Shown piece by piece: positions 56,433-64,000 of a stretch of 64,000 nucleotides of DNA (its first letter is position 1; each line of letters begins with the position of its first letter). Location of the stretch: positions 1 through 64,000 of the forward strand of contig CAJXVA010000002.1 of NCBI GenBank assembly GCA_913061055.1, read 5' to 3'. Below the pieces are notes generated by a model, which was not told the DNA's origin, ran no database searches, and was given only the letters and a program-made list of their open reading frames with translations. Made by a program: the position numbers and the translations under genes. Source of the DNA: an uncultured Pseudomonadota bacterium (GTDB lineage: Bacteria; Myxococcota_A; Polyangia; Nannocystales; Nannocystaceae).

Positions 56433-56908
56433 GTCGGCCTCGGGTGAGCGCAGGGATCGCTGCCGCGGCCTTCCTCGTGGCGATCGGCGGCTGCGCCCAA
56501 AGCGAAGGGCAGCCCGCTCCGCAGGCGGAGTCCATCCCCGCGGAAACGTGGCGGACCGACGAGGATGCGGCCTTCGCCGAGGCCAAGAAGAGCGGCCGGC
56601 ATGTTGTGGTCGACTTTCGTGCGATGTGGTGCGAGCCGTGCAAAGAGGTCGAGGCCATCCTCGCCCAGGACGCGGTCTTCTCCGAGATCACAAAAAGCTT
56701 CGTTCCCCTCGAGTTCGACATCAGTGGACTCACCCCCGACGACAACGAGCTCAAGGCCAAGTACAAGGCGTTCGAGCTCCCGGCGGTGATCTTCGTGAGT
56801 GCTTCGGGCGACGAGCTCGGCCGGATCGACGGGGTGGTCTCCACGTCGGATGCGTTCTTGAGCCAGATGCGAGGCATCCTGGACAAGCATCCGGCCCCGG
56901 ACAGCTGA
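56429..56908 (+). CDS. Thioredoxin-fold lipoprotein
   Basis: 159 residues, ATG overlapping the previous stop. Lipobox AIGGC (Cys22). Thioredoxin fold: HVVVDFRAMWCEPCKEVEAIL with the active-site pair WCEPC (Cys68, Cys71) and a cis-Pro in FELPAVIF (Pro118). Similar in length and motif to DsbD-gamma-like and DUF255-type periplasmic reductases (for example TDEDAAFAEAKKSGRHVVVDF). It probably passes electrons to, or is regenerated by, thiol partners in the periplasm, such as the SCO protein encoded upstream. Confidence 0.88.
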   Translation: MSRPRVSAGIAAAAFLVAIGGCAQSEGQPAPQAESIPAETWRTDEDAAFAEAKKSGRHVVVDFRAMWCEPCKEVEAILAQDAVFSEITKSFVPLEFDISGLTPDDNELKAKYKAFELPAVIFVSASGDELGRIDGVVSTSDAFLSQMRGILDKHPAPDS

Positions 56909-56915
56909 GGTCGCC

Positions 56916-58343
56916 TCAGGGCGACTCGCCCACGGTTGCCTCGCCGAGCTTGGGTGCCTTCTTTGGGTCACCGGCATCCCAGCCGTGCATCGCCTCGGAC
57001 TCCTTGCGCTCGAGAATCTTCGCGGTCGCGTTGCCCACGATCGTCCCGTCTGCCTTCTTGTGGATGTAGTCCATCACGAGCGCCTGATTCACCTCGACCG
57101 CGGATCCGGCCTTGAGCCCCTTGGTGAGCTGCGGATCATTTTGGAGGATCCCTTTGATCTTCTTCCCCTCCCAGCCCTGGATCTCGACCCACATCCACTC
57201 CTGGCCGCCGGTCAGGGTTGGGAACGGAGCCTTGACGAGCAGCATCTCGTGCTTGGCGAGACCACCCGCGAAAGCGGGCTGAAGCGCCGCGAGCTCCTCC
57301 TGCGCCTGTTGCCTCGCCTCGATGATCTCGAGATCCATGGGGCTGCGCTTCAGCTCATCTCGTGCGCCGGTGATCTTCGCCAAGACCTTCGCCTGCCGCT
57401 CGTGGAGCGTGTCGGCGCCACCGGGAAAGATCACCGCCACCGTCCGGTTCTCGGGGTGTCCCTCCTTGGGTTCGGCGCGGGCGAGGTTGAGAACGATCCG
57501 CCCCTGCGCACCCTTGGGGAGCTCGATGCCGAGCTTGGACAACTCGATCGTCACCTCTCCTCGCTTCTCCAACTGAGGTTTCGCGACGAGCCTGGCCGCG
57601 ACGAGGTTCAGCAAGTTGCCCATCGCGCTCGCACTCGCGACCGGAACCTCTTCGATCGTGATGTCGGGAAGGCCAAACTTCGACATGCCGAAGCTGACCA
57701 AACGGACGAGGTTCCCCTCGCGATACGACCGCACGGCAAAGTGCTGCCCCAGGTTTGCGGCATGCGCAGGATCGGCGGAGAGGCGTTTCTTCCACGCGGC
57801 CTGCGACAGCAGCTGCCCCGTGTCTTCGTCCCAGATCAGCCCGCCCGTCTTCACAGCCACCGCAGCGGTCATGCGTAGCGCGTCCCGGTGCAACGCAGCG
57901 CTCTGCCCCTTCGTACCCGCAAACGCCATCACCACGGCCTCGCGGGAGGCTTGCACTCCCTGCGCCTGCGCCTCGGTCAGTCCGCGGCCAAAGTAGCGGA
58001 GGCGGTCGACGGCCGGCGGCGCGAACTCGGACATCGGAGGCGCGACGAGCAGCACCGACGGCGTCTTCTTCGCCACGTCGGTGGTCGCGAGGTTGAGTCT
58101 GGGGAAGTCCTTCTTGTGGATCTCCTCGGCGGCCCGCAGGACTTCGCCGCCACCGCCGGGCATCCCGTAGACCGCGAATTTGATGACGGTCTGGTCGGCC
58201 CTGAGATCGCCGGCGGGAACCAGACCATCGTCTGGTTCGGCGACTTCGGCCTTGGGCTTCGCGGCTTCCGTCTCGGTGGGCGCCTTGGAGCTTTGGCCAC
58301 AGCCGAGCAAGCACAGGACCACGGCGATGGGCAGCAAACGCAC
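56916..58343 (-). CDS. Lipoprotein with DUF2314 domain
   Basis: 475 residues from GTG 58343, backed by TATCCT 6 nt upstream. Lipobox VLCLLGC. A DUF4261-like first half (VIKFAVYGMPGGGGEVLRAAEEIHK, VLLVAPPMSEFAPPAVDRLRYFGRG) and a C-terminal DUF2314 domain (~360-450: APFPTLTGGQEWMWVEIQGWEGKKIKGILQND, AVEVNQALVMDYIHKKADGTIVGN). E. coli YegJ is a DUF2314 protein; function unknown. Converges on the thioredoxin-like gene, ends 8 bp apart. Confidence 0.8.
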   Translation of the reverse strand: MRLLPIAVVLCLLGCGQSSKAPTETEAAKPKAEVAEPDDGLVPAGDLRADQTVIKFAVYGMPGGGGEVLRAAEEIHKKDFPRLNLATTDVAKKTPSVLLVAPPMSEFAPPAVDRLRYFGRGLTEAQAQGVQASREAVVMAFAGTKGQSAALHRDALRMTAAVAVKTGGLIWDEDTGQLLSQAAWKKRLSADPAHAANLGQHFAVRSYREGNLVRLVSFGMSKFGLPDITIEEVPVASASAMGNLLNLVAARLVAKPQLEKRGEVTIELSKLGIELPKGAQGRIVLNLARAEPKEGHPENRTVAVIFPGGADTLHERQAKVLAKITGARDELKRSPMDLEIIEARQQAQEELAALQPAFAGGLAKHEMLLVKAPFPTLTGGQEWMWVEIQGWEGKKIKGILQNDPQLTKGLKAGSAVEVNQALVMDYIHKKADGTIVGNATAKILERKESEAMHGWDAGDPKKAPKLGEATVGESP

Positions 58344-58349
58344 CAAGGG

Positions 58350-58355
58350 AGGATA
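58350..58355 (-). promoter_or_regulatory. Putative -10 box, leaderless start
   Basis: TATCCT on the minus strand lies 6 nt before GTG 58343. Confidence 0.45.
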
Positions 58356-58412
58356 CAGGCTGAGCGCTGTGTACGGCAGTCCGTGTCGCCTGACTGATAG
58401 CATCCCCGCTCC

Positions 58413-60527
58413 ATGACAGGAGTCAGGAAAATGGGTCGCTCGGTCGAGGCCGGTCGTAGGCGAGGATCGCCTGCCCGCGCAGGTCTCCTCGCGGTCACAC
58501 TGATCTCGGCCTGTGCCAACCACCCGTGCCCGACCGCGGAACCGTTACCGTGGGAGCAGAACTACGAGACCGTCTCGTTGACCGCCGCGGATGCGGCAGC
58601 GAACGAACCGCTCGATCACCGCATGGCAGCCGTCATGAGCTGCACCGTCAACCCGTGCCGGGACTTCTACACGTACGCATGCGGCGGATGGCAGGACGCG
58701 CTCGAACAGCAGCAGGCGTACCGGGGCGTGGGACTCCGGGAGCTTGCCACGCTGAACCAGATGTGGATTCGCGACATCATCAAGGCGGCGGAGATCAGCC
58801 CTGGGACGAACCCCGACCGCCGCCGCATCGCAGCGTTCTCTCGCGCGTGCCAGGACGAGGGGCCACGGTCAGATGGCGAGAAGCTGGTGAAGAACATCCT
58901 CGCCCCGCTCGATCGTGTGAAGGACATGGCTAGCTTTGCCAAGGTCATTGGCGAGCTTCAGTACTTCGGAGGAGCACCGGCTCAGCTCAGTGTCGGCAGA
59001 CATCCCAAGGATGGACGGTCGATCTTGTGGCTGTCGCTCCCGGGCACCGGTATGCACGCGTTTCGCTACTCCGATGCCAAGGTGATGCGGCGGTACCGAG
59101 CATTCGTCCGCGACAACCTCATCGCGCTGGGCATGCCCGCGGCGCGCGCTCGAGAACAAGCCACGCTCGTCGCGGCGTTCGAAACGAAGCTTGCGCGACT
59201 CGAGCTGGCGTCGGAGGAACGCCTGGCGTCAATGATGCTCCCGAGCATCGTGGAGATCCAAAACGAGAGCTTCGGGGCATTCTCCTGGCCGGCCGTGCTC
59301 AACGCGATGGGCCTGAACTCCTCGAGCCCGATCTTGGCCGCAGACGCGACGCTAGTTCGCGATGTGTTCGCCCTGTGGTCGCAACCGCAGAACCTCGAAT
59401 CGCTCATCGCCTACACGCGGTGGCAGGTGCTCCACCTCAGCGCGCCAACGCTGGGCAGTGAGTTCGAAGAACTCCACGACAGCTTCCACATCAGGTTTCT
59501 CGCGGGACTGGAGCTCTACGATCCTCCGCCAGAACTCCGCTGCCTCGAAACCACCTACACGTGGATGCGCGATCCGATCGACCGGTTCTACACCGAGGTC
59601 ACGTACTCCGATGCGCAGCACGACCTCGCACGCAGCCTGGCCCGAGATGTTGCCGGGGCACTCGACGCACGACTCGAGGCCAACCGCTGGCTCGCACCTT
59701 CAACGCGGGCCACGGCGCGGAAGAAGTTGCACTCGCTGGACGCGAGGATTGGTGCGCCGTCGAAGTGGCGCCCCTTCCCCACCGACGTCACCCTAGGCTC
59801 CGACCACGCTGTCAACGTCCTGAGGCTCCGGCGGGCCGGTGCGATCGAAAGCTACCGCGAGCTCAACGAAACACTCGCACCCCGGTGGGCTCCGGTCGCT
59901 CAGGCCAACGCGTTCTACGAGCCGCCGCGCAACCGCATCACCCTTCCCGCAGGCGTCCTGCAGCCGCCGTTCTTCGGCCCTCAACTCCCGTACGTCGTCA
60001 ACCTGGCTCGCATCGGAAACGGCGTGGGGCACGAACTCTCCCATGCATTCGACAACGTCGGTCGACTCTTCGATGAGAAGGGACACCTGTCCCCATGGTT
60101 CACTGTTGCGGACGACCACGCGTTCGCCGAGCGAGCGCAGTGCGTCGTCGATGCATTCGACGGACTCTCGGTTGCCAACGGCGCCCGCCTGGACGGCCAT
60201 CAGACCCTCGGCGAGAACATCGCCGACCTGGGCGGAATGCATGCGTCGTGGGACGCATACCAGGCGTGGCTGCGACGGCACCCCAAACAGGCCGGTCCGC
60301 ACGTCGAGGGCCTGACCGATTCGCAGCTGTTCTTCATCGCGTTTGGCCAGACCTGGTGCAGCCAAGAGACCGGAGCTCAAGCCGCCGCCGCCGCCGAAGT
60401 CGACGGGCACAGCAGCAACCAGCACCGGGTCAACGTCGTCCTTGCCAACTTCCCTGCGTTTCAGGAAGCGTTCGCCTGCGAGCCCGGCGATGCGATGGTT
60501 GCCGAGAACGCATGTGTTGTTTGGTGA
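58413..60527 (+). CDS. M13 family metallopeptidase (neprilysin-like) lipoprotein
   Basis: 704 residues from ATG 58413; TAGCAT stands 9 nt upstream. Lipobox LISAC. Starts with the M13 block CRDFYTYACGGW. Catalytic region: NAFYEPPRNRITLPAGVLQPPFF, zinc site HELSHAFDNVGRLFDEKG (His540, Glu541, His544), GENIADLGG (Glu601, third zinc ligand), and a C-terminal VVW. All catalytic residues are present. These enzymes cleave short extracellular peptides. Divergent from the DUF2314 gene, with 69 bp between the starts. Confidence 0.95.
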   Translation: MTGVRKMGRSVEAGRRRGSPARAGLLAVTLISACANHPCPTAEPLPWEQNYETVSLTAADAAANEPLDHRMAAVMSCTVNPCRDFYTYACGGWQDALEQQQAYRGVGLRELATLNQMWIRDIIKAAEISPGTNPDRRRIAAFSRACQDEGPRSDGEKLVKNILAPLDRVKDMASFAKVIGELQYFGGAPAQLSVGRHPKDGRSILWLSLPGTGMHAFRYSDAKVMRRYRAFVRDNLIALGMPAARAREQATLVAAFETKLARLELASEERLASMMLPSIVEIQNESFGAFSWPAVLNAMGLNSSSPILAADATLVRDVFALWSQPQNLESLIAYTRWQVLHLSAPTLGSEFEELHDSFHIRFLAGLELYDPPPELRCLETTYTWMRDPIDRFYTEVTYSDAQHDLARSLARDVAGALDARLEANRWLAPSTRATARKKLHSLDARIGAPSKWRPFPTDVTLGSDHAVNVLRLRRAGAIESYRELNETLAPRWAPVAQANAFYEPPRNRITLPAGVLQPPFFGPQLPYVVNLARIGNGVGHELSHAFDNVGRLFDEKGHLSPWFTVADDHAFAERAQCVVDAFDGLSVANGARLDGHQTLGENIADLGGMHASWDAYQAWLRRHPKQAGPHVEGLTDSQLFFIAFGQTWCSQETGAQAAAAAEVDGHSSNQHRVNVVLANFPAFQEAFACEPGDAMVAENACVVW

Positions 60528-60537
60528 GCGGGCCCGA

Positions 60538-62229
60538 CTATCGGTAGCCCGCTCCCTGCCCCGACAGTCGGCGCCCCACCTCCAGCATCGCCTCCAGGCG
60601 ATCGACCATCGGCTGGACTTCGCTCCCGCAGGGGGGAAAGACGATGCGGACCGCTTCGGCGTCGATCTCCACCGAACGGGCGCCCTCCAGGAGAGGCTCG
60701 ATCCCCTCGGGCAGCGGGTCTCGTGGGCCGTCGCTCCAGCGCTGATGCCAGCGAGCATCGATCGGAAGCGCGGGCCGGACCTCCAGCAGCATGCGAGCGT
60801 TGCCTTCATCGTCCCATTGGACCTCGAGCGCGAACGGGATCTCGTGACGGCTGCCGCGGATGTCCATGCTGGCCACATCGAGCTCGCCTCCGAGCTGGCG
60901 GGCCGCAGCCTGGAACGCTGGAACAGCCTCGAGCATGTCCGCGGGAGCTGGGAGCGACTCGAGGGCCGTCTCGAACGCGAACCAGAACGCGGCAAACCGA
61001 TCGGCCGTCTCGGCGACCGAGCGCATGCGCGTTCCCGGGTCATCGACCGAGAACAGCAGGCGCATGTCGTCGGCGTGCTCGAGTTGGAGTCCTTCGAGCT
61101 TCGGGTCGGTATGCGAGCCGATCAGCTCCGACTGCGCCGCATCACGAGAACGAAGCCGGCCGTCGTCCATGCGCAGGCCGAGGTCATAGTCAGGATAGCG
61201 GGCCTCCGCGAGCAGACGCAGGCCGCGACGGCCACGGTGCTCCCGCCGGATCACCAAACGGGCCGCGCCACTGTCTCGGGATAGCTCGGCGTCACGGTAA
61301 TTGAAGCCAGTGTCGCGCCCAGCCTGCCGCCAGACCTGTGCGAGGCGGTCCGAGCCGACCGCCAGCGGTGCGCTCGTCTCAGTGCGGTCTCGAGTGCCCC
61401 GAGTTCGAACCTCCAGGGGGATCCACAATGTGGTGTCCAGCGCCCATCCTAGGCTCAGCCGCACCTCGAGCAACCACGACAGCGACAGCTTCTGCGTCTC
61501 GAACGCCGGCACGATCGAGGGGAGTTTGAGGCTGAACCGGATCAACTCGTTCTCCCCCGGTGAGGACAGCGAGACCTTCCAGCCCCCGTGTTTGTGTTGC
61601 TCGGTCCGCGAGCTGAACAGTGAGGGGATCTTCTCGCGCGACGTGAGCCGGAACTCGATCGCGCGGTAGTCGTTGTGCTCGGTGTTGGAAAGCGCGACTG
61701 TCCCCTCGAGGGCTTCCCCACTCACGACCTCGCCCAGCGACAGCTCCGCGTAGGGCTTGGTGCCTTGTGGGCCGCTGGTGTCCGAAGCGAACACTCGCGG
61801 CCGTCCGACAACTTCAGAACTCGGGCGCGGAGCCACGTGGGCCACGAATGTGGCTTTGGCATCCGGCCACCACGGGATGTCCGCCCGCACGCGAAACTCC
61901 CACTCGACGGACAGCAAGCCGCCGCTGAAGGAAGGGGGCGCATCCGGGGGAACCGCGAAGCTGACAGCGTACTCGTGGTCTCCCACCGTCAGCTCGGTGC
62001 GCTCGACGAGGGGCCGCCCGACCAGCCGGACCAGGTCGAGCGTGTTGCGGTGCCGACCATGCTGCGAGTGCGTGTACCAAACCCCGGTTCCGACGAGCTC
62101 GATGCTGAGCGCATCGACGGGAACGGGGACCGAGCAGCGCAGGACCACGCGCGCCGTGAGGGAATCTCCCGGGACGATCACGCGCGGGATGGCGAGGCGA
62201 ATCTCCGGCCGAGTCTTGAGCAGGGACAC
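60538..62229 (-). CDS. Arrestin-fold protein
   Basis: 563 residues from GTG 62229, backed by TATACC 6 nt upstream; the frame opens at 62259. The N-terminal ~200 residues have an arrestin-N-like beta pattern: PEIRLAIPRVIVPGDSLTARVVLRC, VDALSIELVGTGVWYTHSQH, TELTVGDHEYAVSFAVPPDAPPSF, LLSVEWEFRVRADIPWW. A second beta region follows (ALEGTVALSNTEHNDYRAIEFRLTSREK), then a large C-terminal part of alpha/beta type. No signal peptide. Bacterial arrestin-like folds occur in scaffold and adaptor proteins such as SpoOM. Convergent with the peptidase gene. Confidence 0.65.
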   Translation of the reverse strand: MSLLKTRPEIRLAIPRVIVPGDSLTARVVLRCSVPVPVDALSIELVGTGVWYTHSQHGRHRNTLDLVRLVGRPLVERTELTVGDHEYAVSFAVPPDAPPSFSGGLLSVEWEFRVRADIPWWPDAKATFVAHVAPRPSSEVVGRPRVFASDTSGPQGTKPYAELSLGEVVSGEALEGTVALSNTEHNDYRAIEFRLTSREKIPSLFSSRTEQHKHGGWKVSLSSPGENELIRFSLKLPSIVPAFETQKLSLSWLLEVRLSLGWALDTTLWIPLEVRTRGTRDRTETSAPLAVGSDRLAQVWRQAGRDTGFNYRDAELSRDSGAARLVIRREHRGRRGLRLLAEARYPDYDLGLRMDDGRLRSRDAAQSELIGSHTDPKLEGLQLEHADDMRLLFSVDDPGTRMRSVAETADRFAAFWFAFETALESLPAPADMLEAVPAFQAAARQLGGELDVASMDIRGSRHEIPFALEVQWDDEGNARMLLEVRPALPIDARWHQRWSDGPRDPLPEGIEPLLEGARSVEIDAEAVRIVFPPCGSEVQPMVDRLEAMLEVGRRLSGQGAGYR

Positions 62230-62235
62230 GTCTTG

Positions 62236-62241
62236 GGTATA
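62236..62241 (-). promoter_or_regulatory. Putative -10 box, leaderless start
   Basis: TATACC on the minus strand lies 6 nt before GTG 62229. Confidence 0.35.
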
Positions 62242-62371
62242 CCGCCAGTCGCGCCTCAATCGTCCGATACGAGCGCCGGTGCTTCGATGTCGTCGCTGCA
62301 GACGCCGAGAATTCTCTAGACGAAGTCAGGATGCCATTGCGCGACCGGCTCCGGCATAGGACAACAATGGC

Positions 62372-63544
62372 GTGAAGACGTTCGCCAACGGTCGCTCGAT
62401 CCTTCACAAGGGCGACAACTTGACCCATACGGCCGCACCGCCCGACGTATGCAAGACGCCCAGCCCGGCCGGCCCCGTACCCATCCCCTACGTCAACGTC
62501 GCCATGGACAGCAGCCTGGCCAGCGGCACGAAGAAGGTGAAGGTGGAAGGAAAGATGGCGGCACACGAAAAGGCCAACATCTCCACGAGCATGGGCGACG
62601 AGCCCGGCACCGCGGGCGGGCTCCTCTCCTCAAAGTTCAAGGGCAAGCTGACCTGGGCCACCTGCAGCCCCACCGTGAAGCTCGAGGGCAAGGGCGCCGT
62701 TCGCTTCATGGATGTCGCCCAGCACAATGGCAACTCGTTCAACACCGCGTTCATCTCGCTGGGGAGCCCGGGGCTGGCCTATGCGGATGACTTCGAAGGC
62801 CAGTGCGAGATCTGCGGCAAAGACCCCGATACCCATCGTGTGCTGACCAAGAAGAGCAGCATCGACCTCTGCGTCAAGATCATCGACGACCTTCAGGGGC
62901 GGGCGGCTGCGTGCCCCTCGAAGAACCAGGCGAGGAAGCGCGGACTCGATAAGGGGTTCATGGTTGGGGCCATGATCTGCAAGTGCGGTTTGTCGCACGT
63001 TGCGAAGTCGGGGCACGGAAACGCAGAGTTCGAAGCCGCTGGCGCCGCGGCGGGTGCCGACGACGTGATCACGAGCGGCCCCCAGCCTCCACACTCCCTG
63101 ACCTTCGGCAACACCCCTGCCGACGAGAACTACCCCAATCGTGATGCGATTGTCCGGCAGCGATTTCGGCTCCTAGAGAAGAAGTACCGGCGTACTTCGA
63201 AGGGAGGCGGCTACAACATCCCCGGCTCGTGTGCGGGGCCGAAGCTCCTCGCGTGCGGTCACGCTCCAGCCGAGATGACCGAGATGTTCTTCAACTCGAA
63301 GTGGCAGAAGGAACCTTGGACCGCGGTGTACTCGGTCCTCAGAACCGAGAAGAGCGACGTCGCAAGCGGCTCTCCGGCTTGGCAACAGCGTGTACTCAAG
63401 AACCTGGAGGCACGTCGTGAACTCACCGCCTACGAGTCGAGGTCTGAGTTCAACAACCCTGATCGACCTGGAGTTGCCTCATGCCAGACGTGTCAAGAAT
63501 TGCTGTACCTGCTCACGTGTGATGTTGATGATTGGAGCTGCTGA
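62372..63544 (+). CDS. PAAR-like (DUF4150) effector with Cys/His-rich toxin end
   Basis: 390 residues from GTG 62372. The first ~125 residues fit DUF4150 (PAAR-like): VCKTPSPAGPVPIPYVNVA, TKKVKVEGKMAAHEKANISTSMGDEPGTAGG, GKLTWATCSPTVKLEGKGAVRFMD. The rest carries Cys/His clusters: CEICGKD, CKCGLSHVAKSGHGNAEFE, then CGHAPAE (His297, Glu301), CQTC (Cys371, Cys374) and two later Cys. His-x3-Glu with CxxC is reminiscent of a zinc deaminase, but spacing is unusual. The overlapping SUKH gene downstream makes a toxin role likely. DUF4150 proteins are generally delivered by type VI secretion. Confidence 0.78.
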   Translation: MKTFANGRSILHKGDNLTHTAAPPDVCKTPSPAGPVPIPYVNVAMDSSLASGTKKVKVEGKMAAHEKANISTSMGDEPGTAGGLLSSKFKGKLTWATCSPTVKLEGKGAVRFMDVAQHNGNSFNTAFISLGSPGLAYADDFEGQCEICGKDPDTHRVLTKKSSIDLCVKIIDDLQGRAAACPSKNQARKRGLDKGFMVGAMICKCGLSHVAKSGHGNAEFEAAGAAAGADDVITSGPQPPHSLTFGNTPADENYPNRDAIVRQRFRLLEKKYRRTSKGGGYNIPGSCAGPKLLACGHAPAEMTEMFFNSKWQKEPWTAVYSVLRTEKSDVASGSPAWQQRVLKNLEARRELTAYESRSEFNNPDRPGVASCQTCQELLYLLTCDVDDWSC

Positions 63545-64000
63545 TGGGGTGGGCTGATATCGAGAACTTCGTCCAATCGAACGACCCTTCGGTCCTCGCG
63601 AGCGCTCGTGGGGTAGAGGAAAACGATCTCGCCGCGTTCGAGCAGTCGGTCTCGATTCCGGCGGGATACAGGGAGTTCCTCCAACGATGCGGCGGAGACG
63701 CGGGGACCCTGCACCCACTCGGTCCGAAGTGGAACGCGGGTTTCTACCGCCTGGCGGTGGTACCCCCCGAGGACGAGTTTCTGGAGAACGGTCTCCTACG
63801 TATCGGGATGCATGACGATTCTTCATCGATCACCGCAAACGACATTTATCTCGACCTCAGCACCAGCGACGGCGACGACGCGATGCTGGTCGAGCATGAA
63901 TCCGACATGCCGTACGCCGCGGAGACGGTCGAACCTCGCGGGATCTCCTTTCTCGACCAAGTGGCGATTCAGGCGTTCCAGCTGTTGCAGCTGGAACCGC
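63544..64000 (+). CDS. SUKH (SMI1/KNR4) immunity protein, cut by window edge
   Basis: 152 residues are visible from ATG 63544, which shares bases with the effector's stop (TGATG); the gene continues beyond 64000. SUKH pattern: ENDLAAFEQSVSIPAGYREFLQRCGGDAGTL (about 26-55), then a beta region (FYRLAVVPPEDEFLENGLLRIG, NDIYLDLSTSDGDDAMLVEHESDMPYAAETVEP). SUKH proteins commonly neutralise polymorphic toxins by direct binding. Coupled to the putative toxin gene. The region is less GC-rich than its neighbours, which may indicate transfer. Confidence 0.8.
   Translation, partial: MGWADIENFVQSNDPSVLASARGVEENDLAAFEQSVSIPAGYREFLQRCGGDAGTLHPLGPKWNAGFYRLAVVPPEDEFLENGLLRIGMHDDSSSITANDIYLDLSTSDGDDAMLVEHESDMPYAAETVEPRGISFLDQVAIQAFQLLQLEP

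Overview
The window looks like a chromosomal piece of a high-GC myxobacterium, most likely of the Nannocystis/Plesiocystis/Enhygromyxa type. The signs are many secreted lipoproteins with Ser/Thr/Gly/Asp-rich linkers, three Hanks-type Ser/Thr kinases, two proteins with a MYXO-CTERM-like tail (Cys, hydrophobic stretch, Arg run), a DUF1592-DUF1552 pair and strong third-position GC. I saw no rRNA, tRNA, CRISPR array, transposase or phage gene.

Layout. 1-7.1 kb: secreted or lipid-anchored proteins of unknown role, including an 888-residue FG-GAP/VCBS lipoprotein, plus gene fragments. 7.1-10.3 kb: kinase and TPR-like partner. 10.4-18.7 kb: mostly minus strand, with a degenerate metzincin-like lipoprotein, gene fragments, the DUF1552/DUF1592 pair, a membrane protein, a receptor-L-domain-like lipoprotein and an outer-membrane barrel. 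18.8-24.8 kb: a kinase with a WD40-like propeller, a coupled sigma factor, a propeller lipoprotein and an unknown. 24.8-32.8 kb: a rhomboid-like protein without the catalytic residues, a MYXO-CTERM protein, a decayed pcm gene, a VWA lipoprotein, a clan-CD-like protease and a SUKH protein. 32.9-41.6 kb: SH3 lipoprotein, cation:proton antiporter, kinase, HTH regulator, TPR protein and two secreted beta-rich proteins. 41.6-46.5 kb: fatty acid cis/trans isomerase, an unknown lipoprotein and a MATE exporter. 46.7-50.7 kb: an HscC-like Hsp70 followed by two J-like membrane proteins. 52.2-56.9 kb: a copper/thiol operon. 56.9-64 kb: DUF2314 lipoprotein, M13 peptidase, arrestin-like protein, and a PAAR-like (DUF4150) effector with an overlapping SUKH immunity gene cut by the window end.

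The most striking locus is 52164-56908: a signal-peptide protein, a multicopper oxidase with an Asp-Ser repeat tail, a SCO1/SenC copper chaperone, a single-span membrane protein and a thioredoxin-fold lipoprotein, all on the plus strand. The SCO gene has one in-frame TGA (55281-55283) exactly where the second Cys of the CxxxC copper/redox motif is expected. A perfect 7-bp hairpin with a 5-nt loop begins 13 nt downstream, the geometry of a bacterial SECIS. This is a candidate selenocysteine-containing SCO protein. A nonsense mutation or sequencing error is the competing explanation, made more plausible by an apparent one-base homopolymer frameshift at the start of the neighbouring oxidase.

A second pattern runs through the window: at least a dozen genes have a TAnnnT-like hexamer 6-7 nt before the start codon, most simply read as -10 boxes of leaderless transcripts. 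I used it to choose several starts.
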